Assembly: GCF_019969685.1 (NCBI RefSeq)
Contig: NZ_JAHXYZ010000005.1
Coordinates: 106,279 to 170,278, forward strand
DNA: 64,000 bases
Source: Microbacterium sp. EST19A
Lineage (GTDB): Bacteria; Actinomycetota; Actinomycetes; Actinomycetales; Microbacteriaceae
Direction: 5' to 3'
Within the stretch, counting starts at the first letter, position 1. Every line of letters begins with the position of its first letter. A program made the translations under genes and the position numbers. The notes beneath the pieces were generated by a model. That model was given only the letters and a program-made list of their open reading frames with translations. It was not told the origin of the DNA and searched no databases. Of the stretch, positions 18,431 through 27,437 are shown piece after piece.

Positions 18431-20371
18431 ATGCCCATTCTTCCGAGCATCTCAGGACCCCGTGATCTGGACGCGCTGTCCACCGAACAGCTGGTGGAAC
18501 TCGCCGCGGAGGTCCGCGAGTTCCTCGTCGAGAACGTGTCCCGCACCGGCGGCCATCTCGGCCCCAACCTCGGCGTCGTCGAGCTGACGATCGCCCTGCA
18601 CCGTGTCTTCTCGTCACCGGACGACCCGTTCATCTTCGACACCGGTCACCAGTCCTACGTGCACAAGCTGCTCACGGGCCGACAGGACTTCTCCCACCTC
18701 CGTCTGCGCGGCGGCCTCGCCGGATACCCGCAGCGCAGCGAGAGCGCACACGACGTCGTCGAGTCGTCGCACGCGTCGAGCTCGCTCAGTTGGGCGGACG
18801 GTGTGTCGCGCGCGCTGACTGCGACCGGACGGGCCGACCGGCACGTCGTCGCCGTGGTCGGCGACGGCTCGCTGACCGGCGGCATGACCTGGGAAGCGCT
18901 GAACAACATCTCCGACGACAACGACCGCAACCTGGTCATCGTCGTGAACGACAACGGCCGCTCCTACGCTCCCACGATCGGCGGCATGTCGCGGTATCTG
19001 AACCGCGTGCGGACGGCGGCCGCGTACAAGGAGCTGCACCACAAGTCGGATCGCCTGTTCCGCACCTTCGGGCCGGTCGGACGTGCTGTCTTCCGCGGAG
19101 TCCGCGGTGGCACGCACGGTTTCCTCTCGCGCTTCACCAACAACGAGGCGCTGTATTCCAATCTCGACATCAAGTACCTCGGCCCGGTCGACGGACACGA
19201 CCTGTCCGCCCTCCTCGAGACCCTCGAGCTCGCGAAGTCCTACGGTGCTCCGGTCATCGTGCACGCGATCACCGAGAAGGGGCGCGGCTATCAGCCCGCC
19301 CGCGACGACGAAGCCGACCAGTTCCATGCCGTCGGGCGCATAGATCCCGTGACCGGCGAAGAGCTGTCCTCCGGCGGTCGCGGCTGGACCGACGTGTTCT
19401 CCGATTCGCTCGTCGCGGTCGGCGAACGCCGGAGCGACGTGATCGCGATGACGGCGGCGATGCTGCGTCCCACCGGTCTCGCACCCTTCGCCGAGCGCTT
19501 CCCGGACCGCGTGTACGACGTGGGCATCGCCGAGCAGCACGCGGTCGCCTCCGCTGCGGGTCTGGCCTTCGGCGGGCTGCACCCCGTCGTCGCGCTCTAC
19601 GCCACGTTCATGGGCCGCGCCTTCGACCAGGTCCTGATGGACGTCGCCCTGCACCGCGCGGGCGTCACCTTCGTGCTCGACCGTGCCGGAGTGACCGGCC
19701 CCGACGGTCCGAGCCATCACGGCATGTGGGATCTGGCGATGCTGCAGATCGTGCCGCACATCCGCATCGCCGCACCACGCGACGGCGCGCGCCTCACCGA
19801 AGCCCTCGACGAGGCCGTCGAGGTCGATGACGCGCCCACCGTGATCCGCTTCCCGAAGGGGGCGATCGCGGAGGATCTTCCGGCGATCGAACGCCTGGAA
19901 GACGGCGTCGACGTGCTCGCGCGCGGCGAGTCCGAGGACGTGCTGATCGTCGCGATCGGGCCGTTCGCGGCCCTGGCGATGGACGTCGCGGATCGGCTCC
20001 GTGCGCAGGGGATCGGCGCCACCGTCATCGACCCGCGCTGGGCCATTCCCGTGCAGCCCTCGGTCGTGAGCCTCGCCGCGCAGCATCGCCTCGTGATCAC
20101 CCTCGAAGACGGTATCCGCGTGGGCGGCATCGGCACGCGGGTCCGTCAGGTGCTGCGAGAGGCCGGAATCGACACCGCCGTGGACGAGCTGGGTCTGCCC
20201 GACGAGTTCATCGATCACGCCACGCGCGACGAGATCCTCGCGGATGCGGGGCTCACCGCTTCGAAGATCGCGCAGGACATCGTCTCGCAGGTGCTCGGCA
20301 CCCGCATCCCCGTGGCGCGTCAGGGTGGCGAGACCGCAGCGATCGACCTGCCGCTCCACGAGCGGCGCTGA
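18431..20371 (+). CDS. dxs: 1-deoxy-D-xylulose-5-phosphate synthase
   Basis: First enzyme of the MEP isoprenoid pathway: thiamine-diphosphate-dependent condensation of pyruvate and glyceraldehyde 3-phosphate. 646 residues, the usual length. Motifs: FDTGHQSYVHK, GDGSLTGGMTWEALNNI (TPP-Mg binding, from about residue 144), YLGPVDGHD, and VGIAEQHAVASAAG with the catalytic Glu. ATG 18431 follows an excellent ribosome binding site (GAGGAGGTG). A TAGGAT box at 18368-18373 could be its promoter. No other MEP gene is in the window. Confidence 0.95.
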   Translation: MPILPSISGPRDLDALSTEQLVELAAEVREFLVENVSRTGGHLGPNLGVVELTIALHRVFSSPDDPFIFDTGHQSYVHKLLTGRQDFSHLRLRGGLAGYPQRSESAHDVVESSHASSSLSWADGVSRALTATGRADRHVVAVVGDGSLTGGMTWEALNNISDDNDRNLVIVVNDNGRSYAPTIGGMSRYLNRVRTAAAYKELHHKSDRLFRTFGPVGRAVFRGVRGGTHGFLSRFTNNEALYSNLDIKYLGPVDGHDLSALLETLELAKSYGAPVIVHAITEKGRGYQPARDDEADQFHAVGRIDPVTGEELSSGGRGWTDVFSDSLVAVGERRSDVIAMTAAMLRPTGLAPFAERFPDRVYDVGIAEQHAVASAAGLAFGGLHPVVALYATFMGRAFDQVLMDVALHRAGVTFVLDRAGVTGPDGPSHHGMWDLAMLQIVPHIRIAAPRDGARLTEALDEAVEVDDAPTVIRFPKGAIAEDLPAIERLEDGVDVLARGESEDVLIVAIGPFAALAMDVADRLRAQGIGATVIDPRWAIPVQPSVVSLAAQHRLVITLEDGIRVGGIGTRVRQVLREAGIDTAVDELGLPDEFIDHATRDEILADAGLTASKIAQDIVSQVLGTRIPVARQGGETAAIDLPLHERR

Positions 20372-20383
20372 CGGCTTCCGCTC

Positions 20384-21076
20384 TCAGTTGAGGGCGTGGA
20401 GCGCCGCGACGACCTCCGGGGCGTTCTCCGCCCCGCGGATCGCCTGCGACAGGAGATAGCCGTCGGTGAGCGCGTCGCCCGTGATGAGGACGTCGACGAC
20501 CTCGACACCGCAGGCGGCGAGGACCTTGTCGGTGCAGGCGTCTCTGACCTGCGTGCTGAGCACGTCGTTGCGGGGGAGCTCGGCGCCTTCGAGGGAGCGG
20601 ACCACGTCGCGCAGCGCCGCGGAGATGATGTTCGCCGCCCGCTCCGTGACGTTCACCACATCGAGCTCGAAGACCCGCAGGTCGCGACCCGAGACCACCG
20701 GACGCCATTCGAACGACGCATGCACCAGATGCTGGTGGCCGGATGCCGCGGTGAGGTGTCGCGCCGGCAGATCGGTCGCACGGCAACGCACGTCGATGAG
20801 CTTGTACCAGTAGAACAGCGGGAACGCGCCGTGCGAACCGGGTGTCAGCACGACGACCTCGCCGACCCCGGGAGTGCCCGCCTTGCCCAGCCGTGCCCTG
20901 CGGATGATCGGCTTGCCGTTCCGCGTGCGGATCGCCGCCCAGCCCTCGTCGACGGTGACGATGAACAGCTTCAGCATGGCCGGCACGACGAGCAGCGTCG
21001 TGAGCACCGCGGTCCCCGTCTTGACCAGTCCACCCATCGCGCCACCGCTGCTGAACATGCTGAAGATCGCGTCCAT
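20384..21076 (-). CDS. SPFH/band-7 domain protein
   Basis: 230-residue protein with one N-terminal hydrophobic helix (LVKTGTAVLTTLLVVPAMLKL) followed by an SPFH-type domain: VDEGWAAIRTRNGKP, GVGEVVVLTPGSHGAFPLFYWYK, then an alpha/beta stretch ending in a helix (AAGVEV-like region CGVEVVDVLITG). SPFH proteins form membrane microdomain scaffolds; a specific role is not evident. ATG 21076 has CAGAGT, a near -10 box, 6 bases upstream; ATG 21091 is the alternative. It is convergent with dxs. Confidence 0.7.
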   Translation of the reverse strand: MDAIFSMFSSGGAMGGLVKTGTAVLTTLLVVPAMLKLFIVTVDEGWAAIRTRNGKPIIRRARLGKAGTPGVGEVVVLTPGSHGAFPLFYWYKLIDVRCRATDLPARHLTAASGHQHLVHASFEWRPVVSGRDLRVFELDVVNVTERAANIISAALRDVVRSLEGAELPRNDVLSTQVRDACTDKVLAACGVEVVDVLITGDALTDGYLLSQAIRGAENAPEVVAALHALN

Positions 21077-21272
21077 GGTCCTACTCTGCATGCCGCGTCG
21101 GGCGGATGAGGCTCCCGCGTCGGCTCTCGCACCGGATGTTCACCGGGATTTCGTGGCCGGTTCTCGGGGACGTCGTTCGCGCGTCCGTCCCGCGCGGCGC
21201 CGGTGACGCGGGATACTGATTTCCGGGAGCGAAGAGCGCGACCGATCATCGTGACCGACCGGAGACACCGAC

Positions 21273-22169
21273 GTGAGTGCGCACATCGCCGTGCTGACCA
21301 ATCCTTCCGCGGGAAAGGGACGTGCCGCCCACGCTTCCGACGCCGCCATCGAGCGGCTGCGAGCTGCGGGTGCAGACGTCCGCGCGTATGCGGGGGCGTC
21401 GCCGGAGGACACCACGCGGCTTGCGGCGCTCGCCCTGGAGGAGGGGCCGACGGCATTGGTGGTGATCGGCGGGGATGGCACGCTCTCGGGCATCCTGCAG
21501 GTCGCCACAGCATCCTCCGTGCCGATCGTGTTCGTCGCCGCGGGAACCGGCAACGACTTCGCACGCGCGCTGGGCCTGCCCCTCGAAGATCCGGGCGACG
21601 CGGCGATGCTCGCCCTGAACGGACGACCTCGTGTCGTCGACGTCGGAGAGGTGCGCAGCGGCGGAACGAACCGGCTCTTCCTGACCATCGCCGCGCTGGG
21701 CTTCGACGCGAAGGTCACCGACCGGACCGACCGGCTGCGCTGGCCGCGCGGCCGATTGCGTTACTACCTCGCGCTGCTCATCGAGCTCGTCCGGCTGAGT
21801 CCGATGGCGTTCCGCCTCTCGCTCGACGGGGAGCCCGAGCGTGACGCTCCGGGAACCCTGATCGCCGTCGGCAACACGGCCAGCTACGGCGGCGGGATGC
21901 CGATCTGCGTCGGCGCGGAGCCCGACGACGGACTGCTCGACGTCGTGCAGGTCCAGGCGCTCGGACGACTGCGGCTTCTGCGGGTCTTCCCGCGACTGCT
22001 CCAGGGAAGCCACCTGACGCTTCCTGAGGTGGCGTATCGCCGTGCTCGCACGGTCACCGTGTCTGAACCCGATCTCGTCGTCTACGCCGACGGAGAGCGC
22101 GTCGCGACGAAGGAGTGCACGATCGCCGTGCGCGCAGCCGCGCTGACCGTGATGGTTCCCGACCCCTGA
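21273..22169 (+). CDS. Diacylglycerol kinase family lipid kinase
   Basis: 298-residue member of the DAGK catalytic-domain family (YegS/DgkB/sphingosine kinase-like), phosphorylating a lipid alcohol with ATP. Motifs: LTNPSAGKGR at the N-terminus, GGDGTLSGI near residue 70, AAGTGNDFARALG near residue 90. The C-terminal beta-sandwich has GGMPICVGAEPDDGLLD. GTG 21273 has GGAGA 10 bases upstream. In actinobacteria such enzymes recycle diacylglycerol or make phosphatidylinositol-type lipids; the substrate is not determined here. Confidence 0.88.
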   Translation: MSAHIAVLTNPSAGKGRAAHASDAAIERLRAAGADVRAYAGASPEDTTRLAALALEEGPTALVVIGGDGTLSGILQVATASSVPIVFVAAGTGNDFARALGLPLEDPGDAAMLALNGRPRVVDVGEVRSGGTNRLFLTIAALGFDAKVTDRTDRLRWPRGRLRYYLALLIELVRLSPMAFRLSLDGEPERDAPGTLIAVGNTASYGGGMPICVGAEPDDGLLDVVQVQALGRLRLLRVFPRLLQGSHLTLPEVAYRRARTVTVSEPDLVVYADGERVATKECTIAVRAAALTVMVPDP

Positions 22170-22170
22170 G

Positions 22171-22212
22171 GCAGAAACGGGGGCCACGCTCTCGGCGTGA
22201 CCCCCGTTCTGT
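22171..22212. terminator. Bidirectional terminator
   Basis: Long inverted repeat (AGAAACGGGGGCCACGC paired with GGCGTGACCCCCGTTCT, one mismatch) between the convergent lipid kinase and fadB genes. Confidence 0.75.
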
Positions 22213-22224
22213 CTCGAAGAGCGC

Positions 22225-24366
22225 TCAGCGGCTCTCGATGCCGCGGATCTGCGGGGTGTGGAACGATCCGCCGAAGGCCCGCTCCGACGCGCCCTCACGG
22301 TCGAGGTACGGCGAAGCGCCGCCGTCGATGAAGGGCCAGCCTGCGCCGAGGATGAGGCAGAGATCGATGTCTTCGACCTCGGGGACCACGCCCTCGTCGA
22401 GCATCAGCTTGATCTCGGTCGCGAGGCCGTCCTGCACACGCTGCAGGATCGTGCTCGCGGAGGCCGGGGCCTTGCCGACGGCCGGCTTCAGCAGCTTCTC
22501 GGCCTGCTTCGTCCAGCCGGTGACGCGGCCGCCCTTGTCCTTCTCCACGACCGCGTCGAGGGCGGCGAGAGCGTGGAAATTCTCGTTCGCGTAGAAGCGG
22601 TCGGGGAAGGCATGCACCATCGTGTCCTGCACGTGCGCGGCGACCTTCCAACCGACCAGGTCGATCAGTTGGAACGGACCCATCGGCAGACCGAGCGGGC
22701 CGAACGCCTTCTCGACGTCGGCGATCGGCGTGCCCTCGTAGACGGCACGAGCGGCTTCGCCCATCACCTTGGCGAGGAGCCGGTTCACGACGAAACCGGG
22801 AGCGTCGGCGGTCAGCACCGCGTTCTTGCCCAGGTTCTTCGCGACGATGAAGGCTGTCGACAGGGCGGCATCCACCGTGGAAGGCGTCTTCACGATCTCG
22901 ATGAGCGGCATCACGGCCACCGGGTTGAAGAAGTGGAAGCCGACGAGACGCTCCGGGTGCTCGAGCTTCGAGCCGATCTCCTCGACCGAGAGAGACGAGG
23001 TGTTCGTCGCCAGGATCGCATCGTCGGCGATGATCTTCTCGATCTCGCCGAACACCTGCTGCTTCACGCCGACCTCTTCGAAGACGGCTTCGATCACGAA
23101 GTCGCAGTCCGCATAGAGGCTCTTGTCGGTCGTGCCGGTCACAAGCGCCCGGAGCTTGTTCGCGGAGTCGGAGTCCAGGCGGCCCTTGGTCTCGAGCTTG
23201 CCGATCTCCTCGTGGATGTACGCGACACCCTTGTCGACGCGAGCCTGGTCGAGGTCGGTGATGAGCACCGGCACCTGCAGCTTGCGTACGAACAGCAGAG
23301 CGAACTGGCTGGCCATGAGACCGGCGCCGATGATGCCGACCTTCGTGACCTTCTTCGCGAGCTCCTTGTCGGGAGCCCCGACCGGACGCTTCGCGCGCTT
23401 CTGCACGAGGTCGAAGGCGTACATGGAGGCCGCGAACTGGTCGCCCGTGACGAGCTCGGCGAGCGCCTCGTCCTCACGCGCGAAGCCCTCGGCCTTGGTG
23501 CCGCTCTTGGCCTTGTCGAGCAGGTCGAGGGCCGCGTACGGCGACTTCGGGACGGTGCCGATCTTCGACTCGAGCATGCCGCGGGCCATCTTGATGGCGA
23601 TCGGCCACTTGGTGAGGCGCTCGATCTTGCCCGGCTCGTTCTTGCGCTCGACCTTCTTGCCGCCGAGCACCGCGTCAGCCCACGCGAGCGAGTTCTCGAG
23701 GTAGTTCGCCGCGGGGAAGATCGCGTCGACGATCCCCAGGTCGAACGCCTGCTGCGGCTTCAGCATGCGGTTCTGCTTGAGCGGATTCGAGATGACGACC
23801 TCGAGGGCGTTCTCGATCCCGATCAGGTTCGGCAGCAGGTACGCACCGCCCCAGCCGGGGATGATCCCGAGGAAGACCTCGGGCAGCGCGATCGCGGCCG
23901 CGGACGAGTCGACCGTGCGGTAGGTCGAGTTCAGCGCGATCTCGAGTCCGCCGCCGAGCGCGAGTCCGTTCACGAAGGCGAACGACGGCACGCCCAGCTC
24001 GGAGATCGAGCCGAGCACCTTGTGGCCGAGCTGCGCGATCAGTCGTGCGTTGTCGCGCGACCCGACCTTGCTGATGTCGGACAGGTCGGCGCCGGCCGCC
24101 AGGATGTACTGCTTGCCGGTGATGCCGACGGCCTGGATCTCGCCGCCCGCCGCACGGGCCTTGAGACCGGCGAGTGTCTCGCCCAGCTGGGTGAGGGTCG
24201 CCGGGCCCAGCGTGTTCGGCCGGTTGTGGTCGCGCCCGTTGTCGAGCGTGATCAGCGCCAGCACCTTGCCGGAGGCGAGACGGATGTCGCGCACGGGCGA
24301 CTGCGTGATGACCTCGCCCTCGGTGAGCGCCTGGATGGGGGAGAAGTCGATGTCGTCGTAACTCAC
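22225..24366 (-). CDS. fadB: Fatty-acid oxidation multifunctional enzyme (enoyl-CoA hydratase / 3-hydroxyacyl-CoA dehydrogenase)
   Basis: 713-residue fusion performing hydration and NAD-dependent oxidation in beta-oxidation. The N-terminal crotonase domain (about 1-310) has GLALGGGLE and PEVFLGIIPGWGGA with the second catalytic Glu at 163. The dehydrogenase part starts with KVGIIGAGLMASQFA (about 342-355), has FHFFNPVAVMPLIEIV, and ends in two C-terminal helical domains. GTG 24366 shares a base with the thiolase stop (TAGTG), so the pair is coupled. Starting at codons further upstream would run through fadA, so this start is firm. Confidence 0.93.
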   Translation of the reverse strand: MSYDDIDFSPIQALTEGEVITQSPVRDIRLASGKVLALITLDNGRDHNRPNTLGPATLTQLGETLAGLKARAAGGEIQAVGITGKQYILAAGADLSDISKVGSRDNARLIAQLGHKVLGSISELGVPSFAFVNGLALGGGLEIALNSTYRTVDSSAAAIALPEVFLGIIPGWGGAYLLPNLIGIENALEVVISNPLKQNRMLKPQQAFDLGIVDAIFPAANYLENSLAWADAVLGGKKVERKNEPGKIERLTKWPIAIKMARGMLESKIGTVPKSPYAALDLLDKAKSGTKAEGFAREDEALAELVTGDQFAASMYAFDLVQKRAKRPVGAPDKELAKKVTKVGIIGAGLMASQFALLFVRKLQVPVLITDLDQARVDKGVAYIHEEIGKLETKGRLDSDSANKLRALVTGTTDKSLYADCDFVIEAVFEEVGVKQQVFGEIEKIIADDAILATNTSSLSVEEIGSKLEHPERLVGFHFFNPVAVMPLIEIVKTPSTVDAALSTAFIVAKNLGKNAVLTADAPGFVVNRLLAKVMGEAARAVYEGTPIADVEKAFGPLGLPMGPFQLIDLVGWKVAAHVQDTMVHAFPDRFYANENFHALAALDAVVEKDKGGRVTGWTKQAEKLLKPAVGKAPASASTILQRVQDGLATEIKLMLDEGVVPEVEDIDLCLILGAGWPFIDGGASPYLDREGASERAFGGSFHTPQIRGIESR

Positions 24367-25571
24367 TACTTCTTCTTCTTTCCGTCGAAGTGCGGGTTCT
24401 CCCAGATGACCGAGCCGCCCTGGCCGAGGCCGACGCACATGGCGGTCAGGCCGTAGCGGACGTCGGGGCGCTCGGCGAACTGCGCCGCGAGCTGGATCAT
24501 GAGACGAACGCCGGATGCCGCGAGCGGGTGGCCGAGCGCGATCGCGCCGCCCCACTGGTTGACGCGGGGGTCGTCGTCGGCGATGCCGAAGTGGTCGAGC
24601 AGGGAGATCACCTGGATGGCGAAGGCCTCGTTCAGCTCGAAGAGCCCGATGTCGGAGATCGTGAGACCGGCCTTCTTCAGGGCCTTCTCCGTGGACGGGA
24701 TCGGTCCGATGCCCATGATCTCTGGCTGCACGCCCGCGAAGGCGAACGAGACCATGCGCATCTTGGGGGCGAGTCCGAACTCCTTCACCGCACCGCCCCC
24801 GGCCAGCAGCGACATGGTCGCGCCGTCGGTGAGCGGAGAGGAGGTGCCGGCGGTGACGCGACCGTGAGGACGGAACGGCGTCTTCAGCGCGGCCAGATCC
24901 TCCATGGTCGTCTGCGGGCGACGGCCCTCGTCCTCGGTCGCGAGACCCCAGGCGCCGTCGGCGCCCTTGGTGGCGACGGAGACCAGATCGGGCTGGATCT
25001 TGCCCGCGTCGTACGCCGCCTGCACCCTGTGCTGGCTCAGCATGCCGAAGCGGTCGGACCGCTCCTTGGTGAGGTGCGGGAAGCGGTCGAAGATGCGCTC
25101 GGCCGTGACACCCATGTTGAGGGCGCCGGGGTCGACCATCTTCTCGGCCACGAAGCGCGGGTTCGGGTCGGCGTTGGCGCCGATCGGGTGGTGCCCCATG
25201 TGTTCGACGCCACCGGCGAGGGCGAAGTCGTACATGCCGACGCCGATCGATGCACCCATGGTGGTGACGCTGGTCATGGCGCCGGCGCACATGCGCTCGA
25301 CGGCGAGGCCGGGAACGGTCTGCGGAAGCCCTGCGAGGATCGCCACCGAACGGCCGAGCGTGAGCCCCTGGTCGCCGGTCTGGCTCGTCGCGGCGATGGC
25401 GACATCGTCGATACGGTCGGCCGGGACGGCGGCGTTGCGCTCCATGAGGCCGATGGTCGCCTTCACGGCGAGGTCATCAGCGCGGGTGTTCCAGTACATG
25501 CCTTTTTCGCCGGCGCGCCCGAAGGGGGTGCGCACTCCATCGACGAAGAAGACGTCCGAGATCTCGGCCAC
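24366..25571 (-). CDS. fadA: Acetyl-CoA C-acyltransferase (thiolase)
   Basis: 401-residue degradative thiolase, last step of beta-oxidation: cleavage of 3-ketoacyl-CoA by CoA. The nucleophile Cys is in VERMCAGAMTSV, the His in IALGHPLAASG and the second Cys in TAMCVGLGQGG. It ends in a lysine run (DGKKKK). GTG 25571 has GGAGG 6 bases upstream. It lies 73 bases after rnd on the same strand and overlaps fadB, so transcription probably continues from DUF3000 through fadB. Confidence 0.94.
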   Translation of the reverse strand: MAEISDVFFVDGVRTPFGRAGEKGMYWNTRADDLAVKATIGLMERNAAVPADRIDDVAIAATSQTGDQGLTLGRSVAILAGLPQTVPGLAVERMCAGAMTSVTTMGASIGVGMYDFALAGGVEHMGHHPIGANADPNPRFVAEKMVDPGALNMGVTAERIFDRFPHLTKERSDRFGMLSQHRVQAAYDAGKIQPDLVSVATKGADGAWGLATEDEGRRPQTTMEDLAALKTPFRPHGRVTAGTSSPLTDGATMSLLAGGGAVKEFGLAPKMRMVSFAFAGVQPEIMGIGPIPSTEKALKKAGLTISDIGLFELNEAFAIQVISLLDHFGIADDDPRVNQWGGAIALGHPLAASGVRLMIQLAAQFAERPDVRYGLTAMCVGLGQGGSVIWENPHFDGKKKK

Positions 25572-25644
25572 TCTGCCTCCAAGTTTGTGCGGTCGCCTCA
25601 GTCTATGAAGCCGCAGAAACCGGGAAGAATCGGTTGGATCGAAC

Positions 25645-26838
25645 CTACGAAGCGGGTGCGGGCGTCGTGTCGGGCGTTTGCGCCGCCTCTACAAAGGCAT
25701 CGGCGATCTTCTGTGCAGTCTGTTCAACCTGCCACGGGCGTGCGCCGAGGGCCGTGAGCGCCGATGCGATGTCGTCGGCGGTCTCGCCGGGCACATCCCA
25801 CGCGACGCGGCGCAGGAACTCCGGCGTCAGCAGGTTCTCTGTCGGCATCCCCAGTCCCTCCGCCACAGCCTCCACCACGGGCCGCGCGGCCTTGAGCCGG
25901 GCATCCGCCTCCGGGTTCCGGTCCGACCAGGCGCGAGGCGGGGGGAGAGTGTCGCTCGGGACGCGCTCACGGGGGAGCTCCTCGGTGGCGCGGCCGTCGA
26001 CGATGGCCTGCCACCAGCGGTCGAGCTGGGTGCGGCTCGCCCGCCCCTGGAACTCCTTCACACCGGCCAGAGCTTGCTTCGACTGCGGATTCGCCATCAC
26101 CGCGGCGACGAGCGATCGGTCGGGCACGAGGCGACCGGGCGAGACGTCCTGATCCTGCGCGAAGGACTCACGGGCCTGCCACAGCGACCGTGCGACCGCG
26201 AGGTTGCGCGATCCGCGCACCTGATGCAGTCCGCTCAACCGGCGCCACGGGTCCTCGCGTGCAGGTTTGGGGAGGCGCGTGAGGGTGGCGGCGAACTCCT
26301 CTGCGGCGAACTCCGTCTTCTCCTGCTCCTCGAGCTCGGCGACGAGCGCATCGCGGACGTCGATCAGGTGCAGCACGTCCAGGGCGGCGTAGTCGAGCCA
26401 GGAGTCGGGAAGCGGGCGCGTCGACCAGTCCGACGCGGAGTGCTCCTTCTTCAGCGTGATCCCGAGCGTCTCTTCGACGACGGCGGCGAGGCCGACGCGT
26501 TCGTGCCCGAGTAGCCGAGAGGCCAGCTCGGTGTCGAAGATGGACGGGGGCTCCAGGTGCAGCTCGCGGAGCGACGGCAGGTCCTGGCTCGCGGCGTGGA
26601 ACACCCACTCCGTGTCGCCGATCGCCTCCTGGAGCGGCGAGAAGTCGCCGAGCTCCGGGGGATCGAACAGGAAGACACCCGCGTCTCGCCGGAACACCTG
26701 CACCAGGTAGGCGCGCTGGGAGTAGCGGAAGCCGGACGCCCGCTCGACGTCGACGGCGACCGGCCCGGTGCCGGCAGCGAGCACGGCGCACGCCGCGCGG
26801 AACTCCTCAGCATCCGCGATCACGGAGTATTCAGTCAC
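25645..26838 (-). CDS. rnd: Ribonuclease D-like 3'-5' exonuclease with HRDC domain
   Basis: 397-residue DEDD exonuclease acting on RNA 3' ends. The exonuclease fold (about 1-190) shows VAVDVERASGFRY (DxE), FHAASQDLPSL and DWSTRPLPDSWLDYAALDV with the Tyr-Asp end of the DEDDy set. An HRDC-type helical domain follows (about 210-290), then a C-terminal helical domain. GTG 26838 overlaps the DUF3000 stop by 8 bases. The DUF3000-rnd pair is an actinobacterial arrangement. Confidence 0.88.
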   Translation of the reverse strand: MTEYSVIADAEEFRAACAVLAAGTGPVAVDVERASGFRYSQRAYLVQVFRRDAGVFLFDPPELGDFSPLQEAIGDTEWVFHAASQDLPSLRELHLEPPSIFDTELASRLLGHERVGLAAVVEETLGITLKKEHSASDWSTRPLPDSWLDYAALDVLHLIDVRDALVAELEEQEKTEFAAEEFAATLTRLPKPAREDPWRRLSGLHQVRGSRNLAVARSLWQARESFAQDQDVSPGRLVPDRSLVAAVMANPQSKQALAGVKEFQGRASRTQLDRWWQAIVDGRATEELPRERVPSDTLPPPRAWSDRNPEADARLKAARPVVEAVAEGLGMPTENLLTPEFLRRVAWDVPGETADDIASALTALGARPWQVEQTAQKIADAFVEAAQTPDTTPAPAS

Positions 26839-27412
26839 GTACAGCCTTTCGCGCGCCGAGCACGGCGATGCCCTCGGAGCCCGGCGGAAGTCCCGCCAGC
26901 ATTCCGACCAGTTCGGCCCATGCTTCGACGTGCGGTCGGAACGGGCCCTCTGGTGTCCAGGACGCCCGCAATTCTATCTGTGCACCGTCGCCTTCGACGG
27001 CGAGGCCGCCGAATCCCTTGGACAGCGTCTTGGTCGACGTGCCGGATGCCGAGTGGTAGACGGCGTCCCGGGAGTCGAGTGCGTCGACCAGCCAGGACCA
27101 CGTCACGTCCGCCAGCAGGGGATCGGTGCCGATCTCGTTCTCCAGAGGAGCCTGCGCGAAGATCACGATGCGCCACGCTCCACCCCAGGCTCCGGGCTCG
27201 TCGGGATCGTGGAGCAGGACGAAGCGGCCCGTGCCGTAGATCGACTCCCCGTCGCCCTCCGGACGCACGTCGGCGGCCAGCGCGATGGCGAACGGCGCCA
27301 GGCCTTGAGGCGTCGAGATCTCGCGCACCGTGATGTCGTCGCGGAACGCGGTCTCGCGCAATTCAGCCGTGGCGCTGTCGAAAGGGGTCCCGACCTCGGG
27401 ATGTGCGGTCAC
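26831..27412 (-). CDS. DUF3000 family protein
   Basis: 193-residue soluble protein of DUF3000, an actinobacterial family of unknown function found with RNase D-like genes. Features include PEGDGESIYGTGRFVLLHDPDEPGAWGG in the middle (quoted in pieces: EGDGESIYGTGRFVL) and WLVDALDSRDAVYHSASGT, with a conserved ending EGIAVLGARK. GTG 27412 has no ribosome binding site but a perfect leaderless -10 box, TAGCCT, 6 bases upstream. It heads the DUF3000-rnd-fadA-fadB run. Confidence 0.86.
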   Translation of the reverse strand: MTAHPEVGTPFDSATAELRETAFRDDITVREISTPQGLAPFAIALAADVRPEGDGESIYGTGRFVLLHDPDEPGAWGGAWRIVIFAQAPLENEIGTDPLLADVTWSWLVDALDSRDAVYHSASGTSTKTLSKGFGGLAVEGDGAQIELRASWTPEGPFRPHVEAWAELVGMLAGLPPGSEGIAVLGARKAVRD

Positions 27413-27418
27413 GGCAAC

Positions 27419-27424
27419 AGGCTA
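27419..27424 (-). promoter_or_regulatory. -10 box TAGCCT of DUF3000
   Basis: TANNNT hexamer ending 6 bases before GTG 27412. Its last two bases overlap a plus-strand TAGAGT (27423-27428) that could serve the divergent hydrolase gene. Confidence 0.65.
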
Positions 27425-27437
27425 GAGTCAGGAGGCG

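Noticed and set aside
22258..24456. Plus-strand 732-codon frame opposite fadB
   Set aside because: Shadow of fadB; repetitive composition and no homology features.
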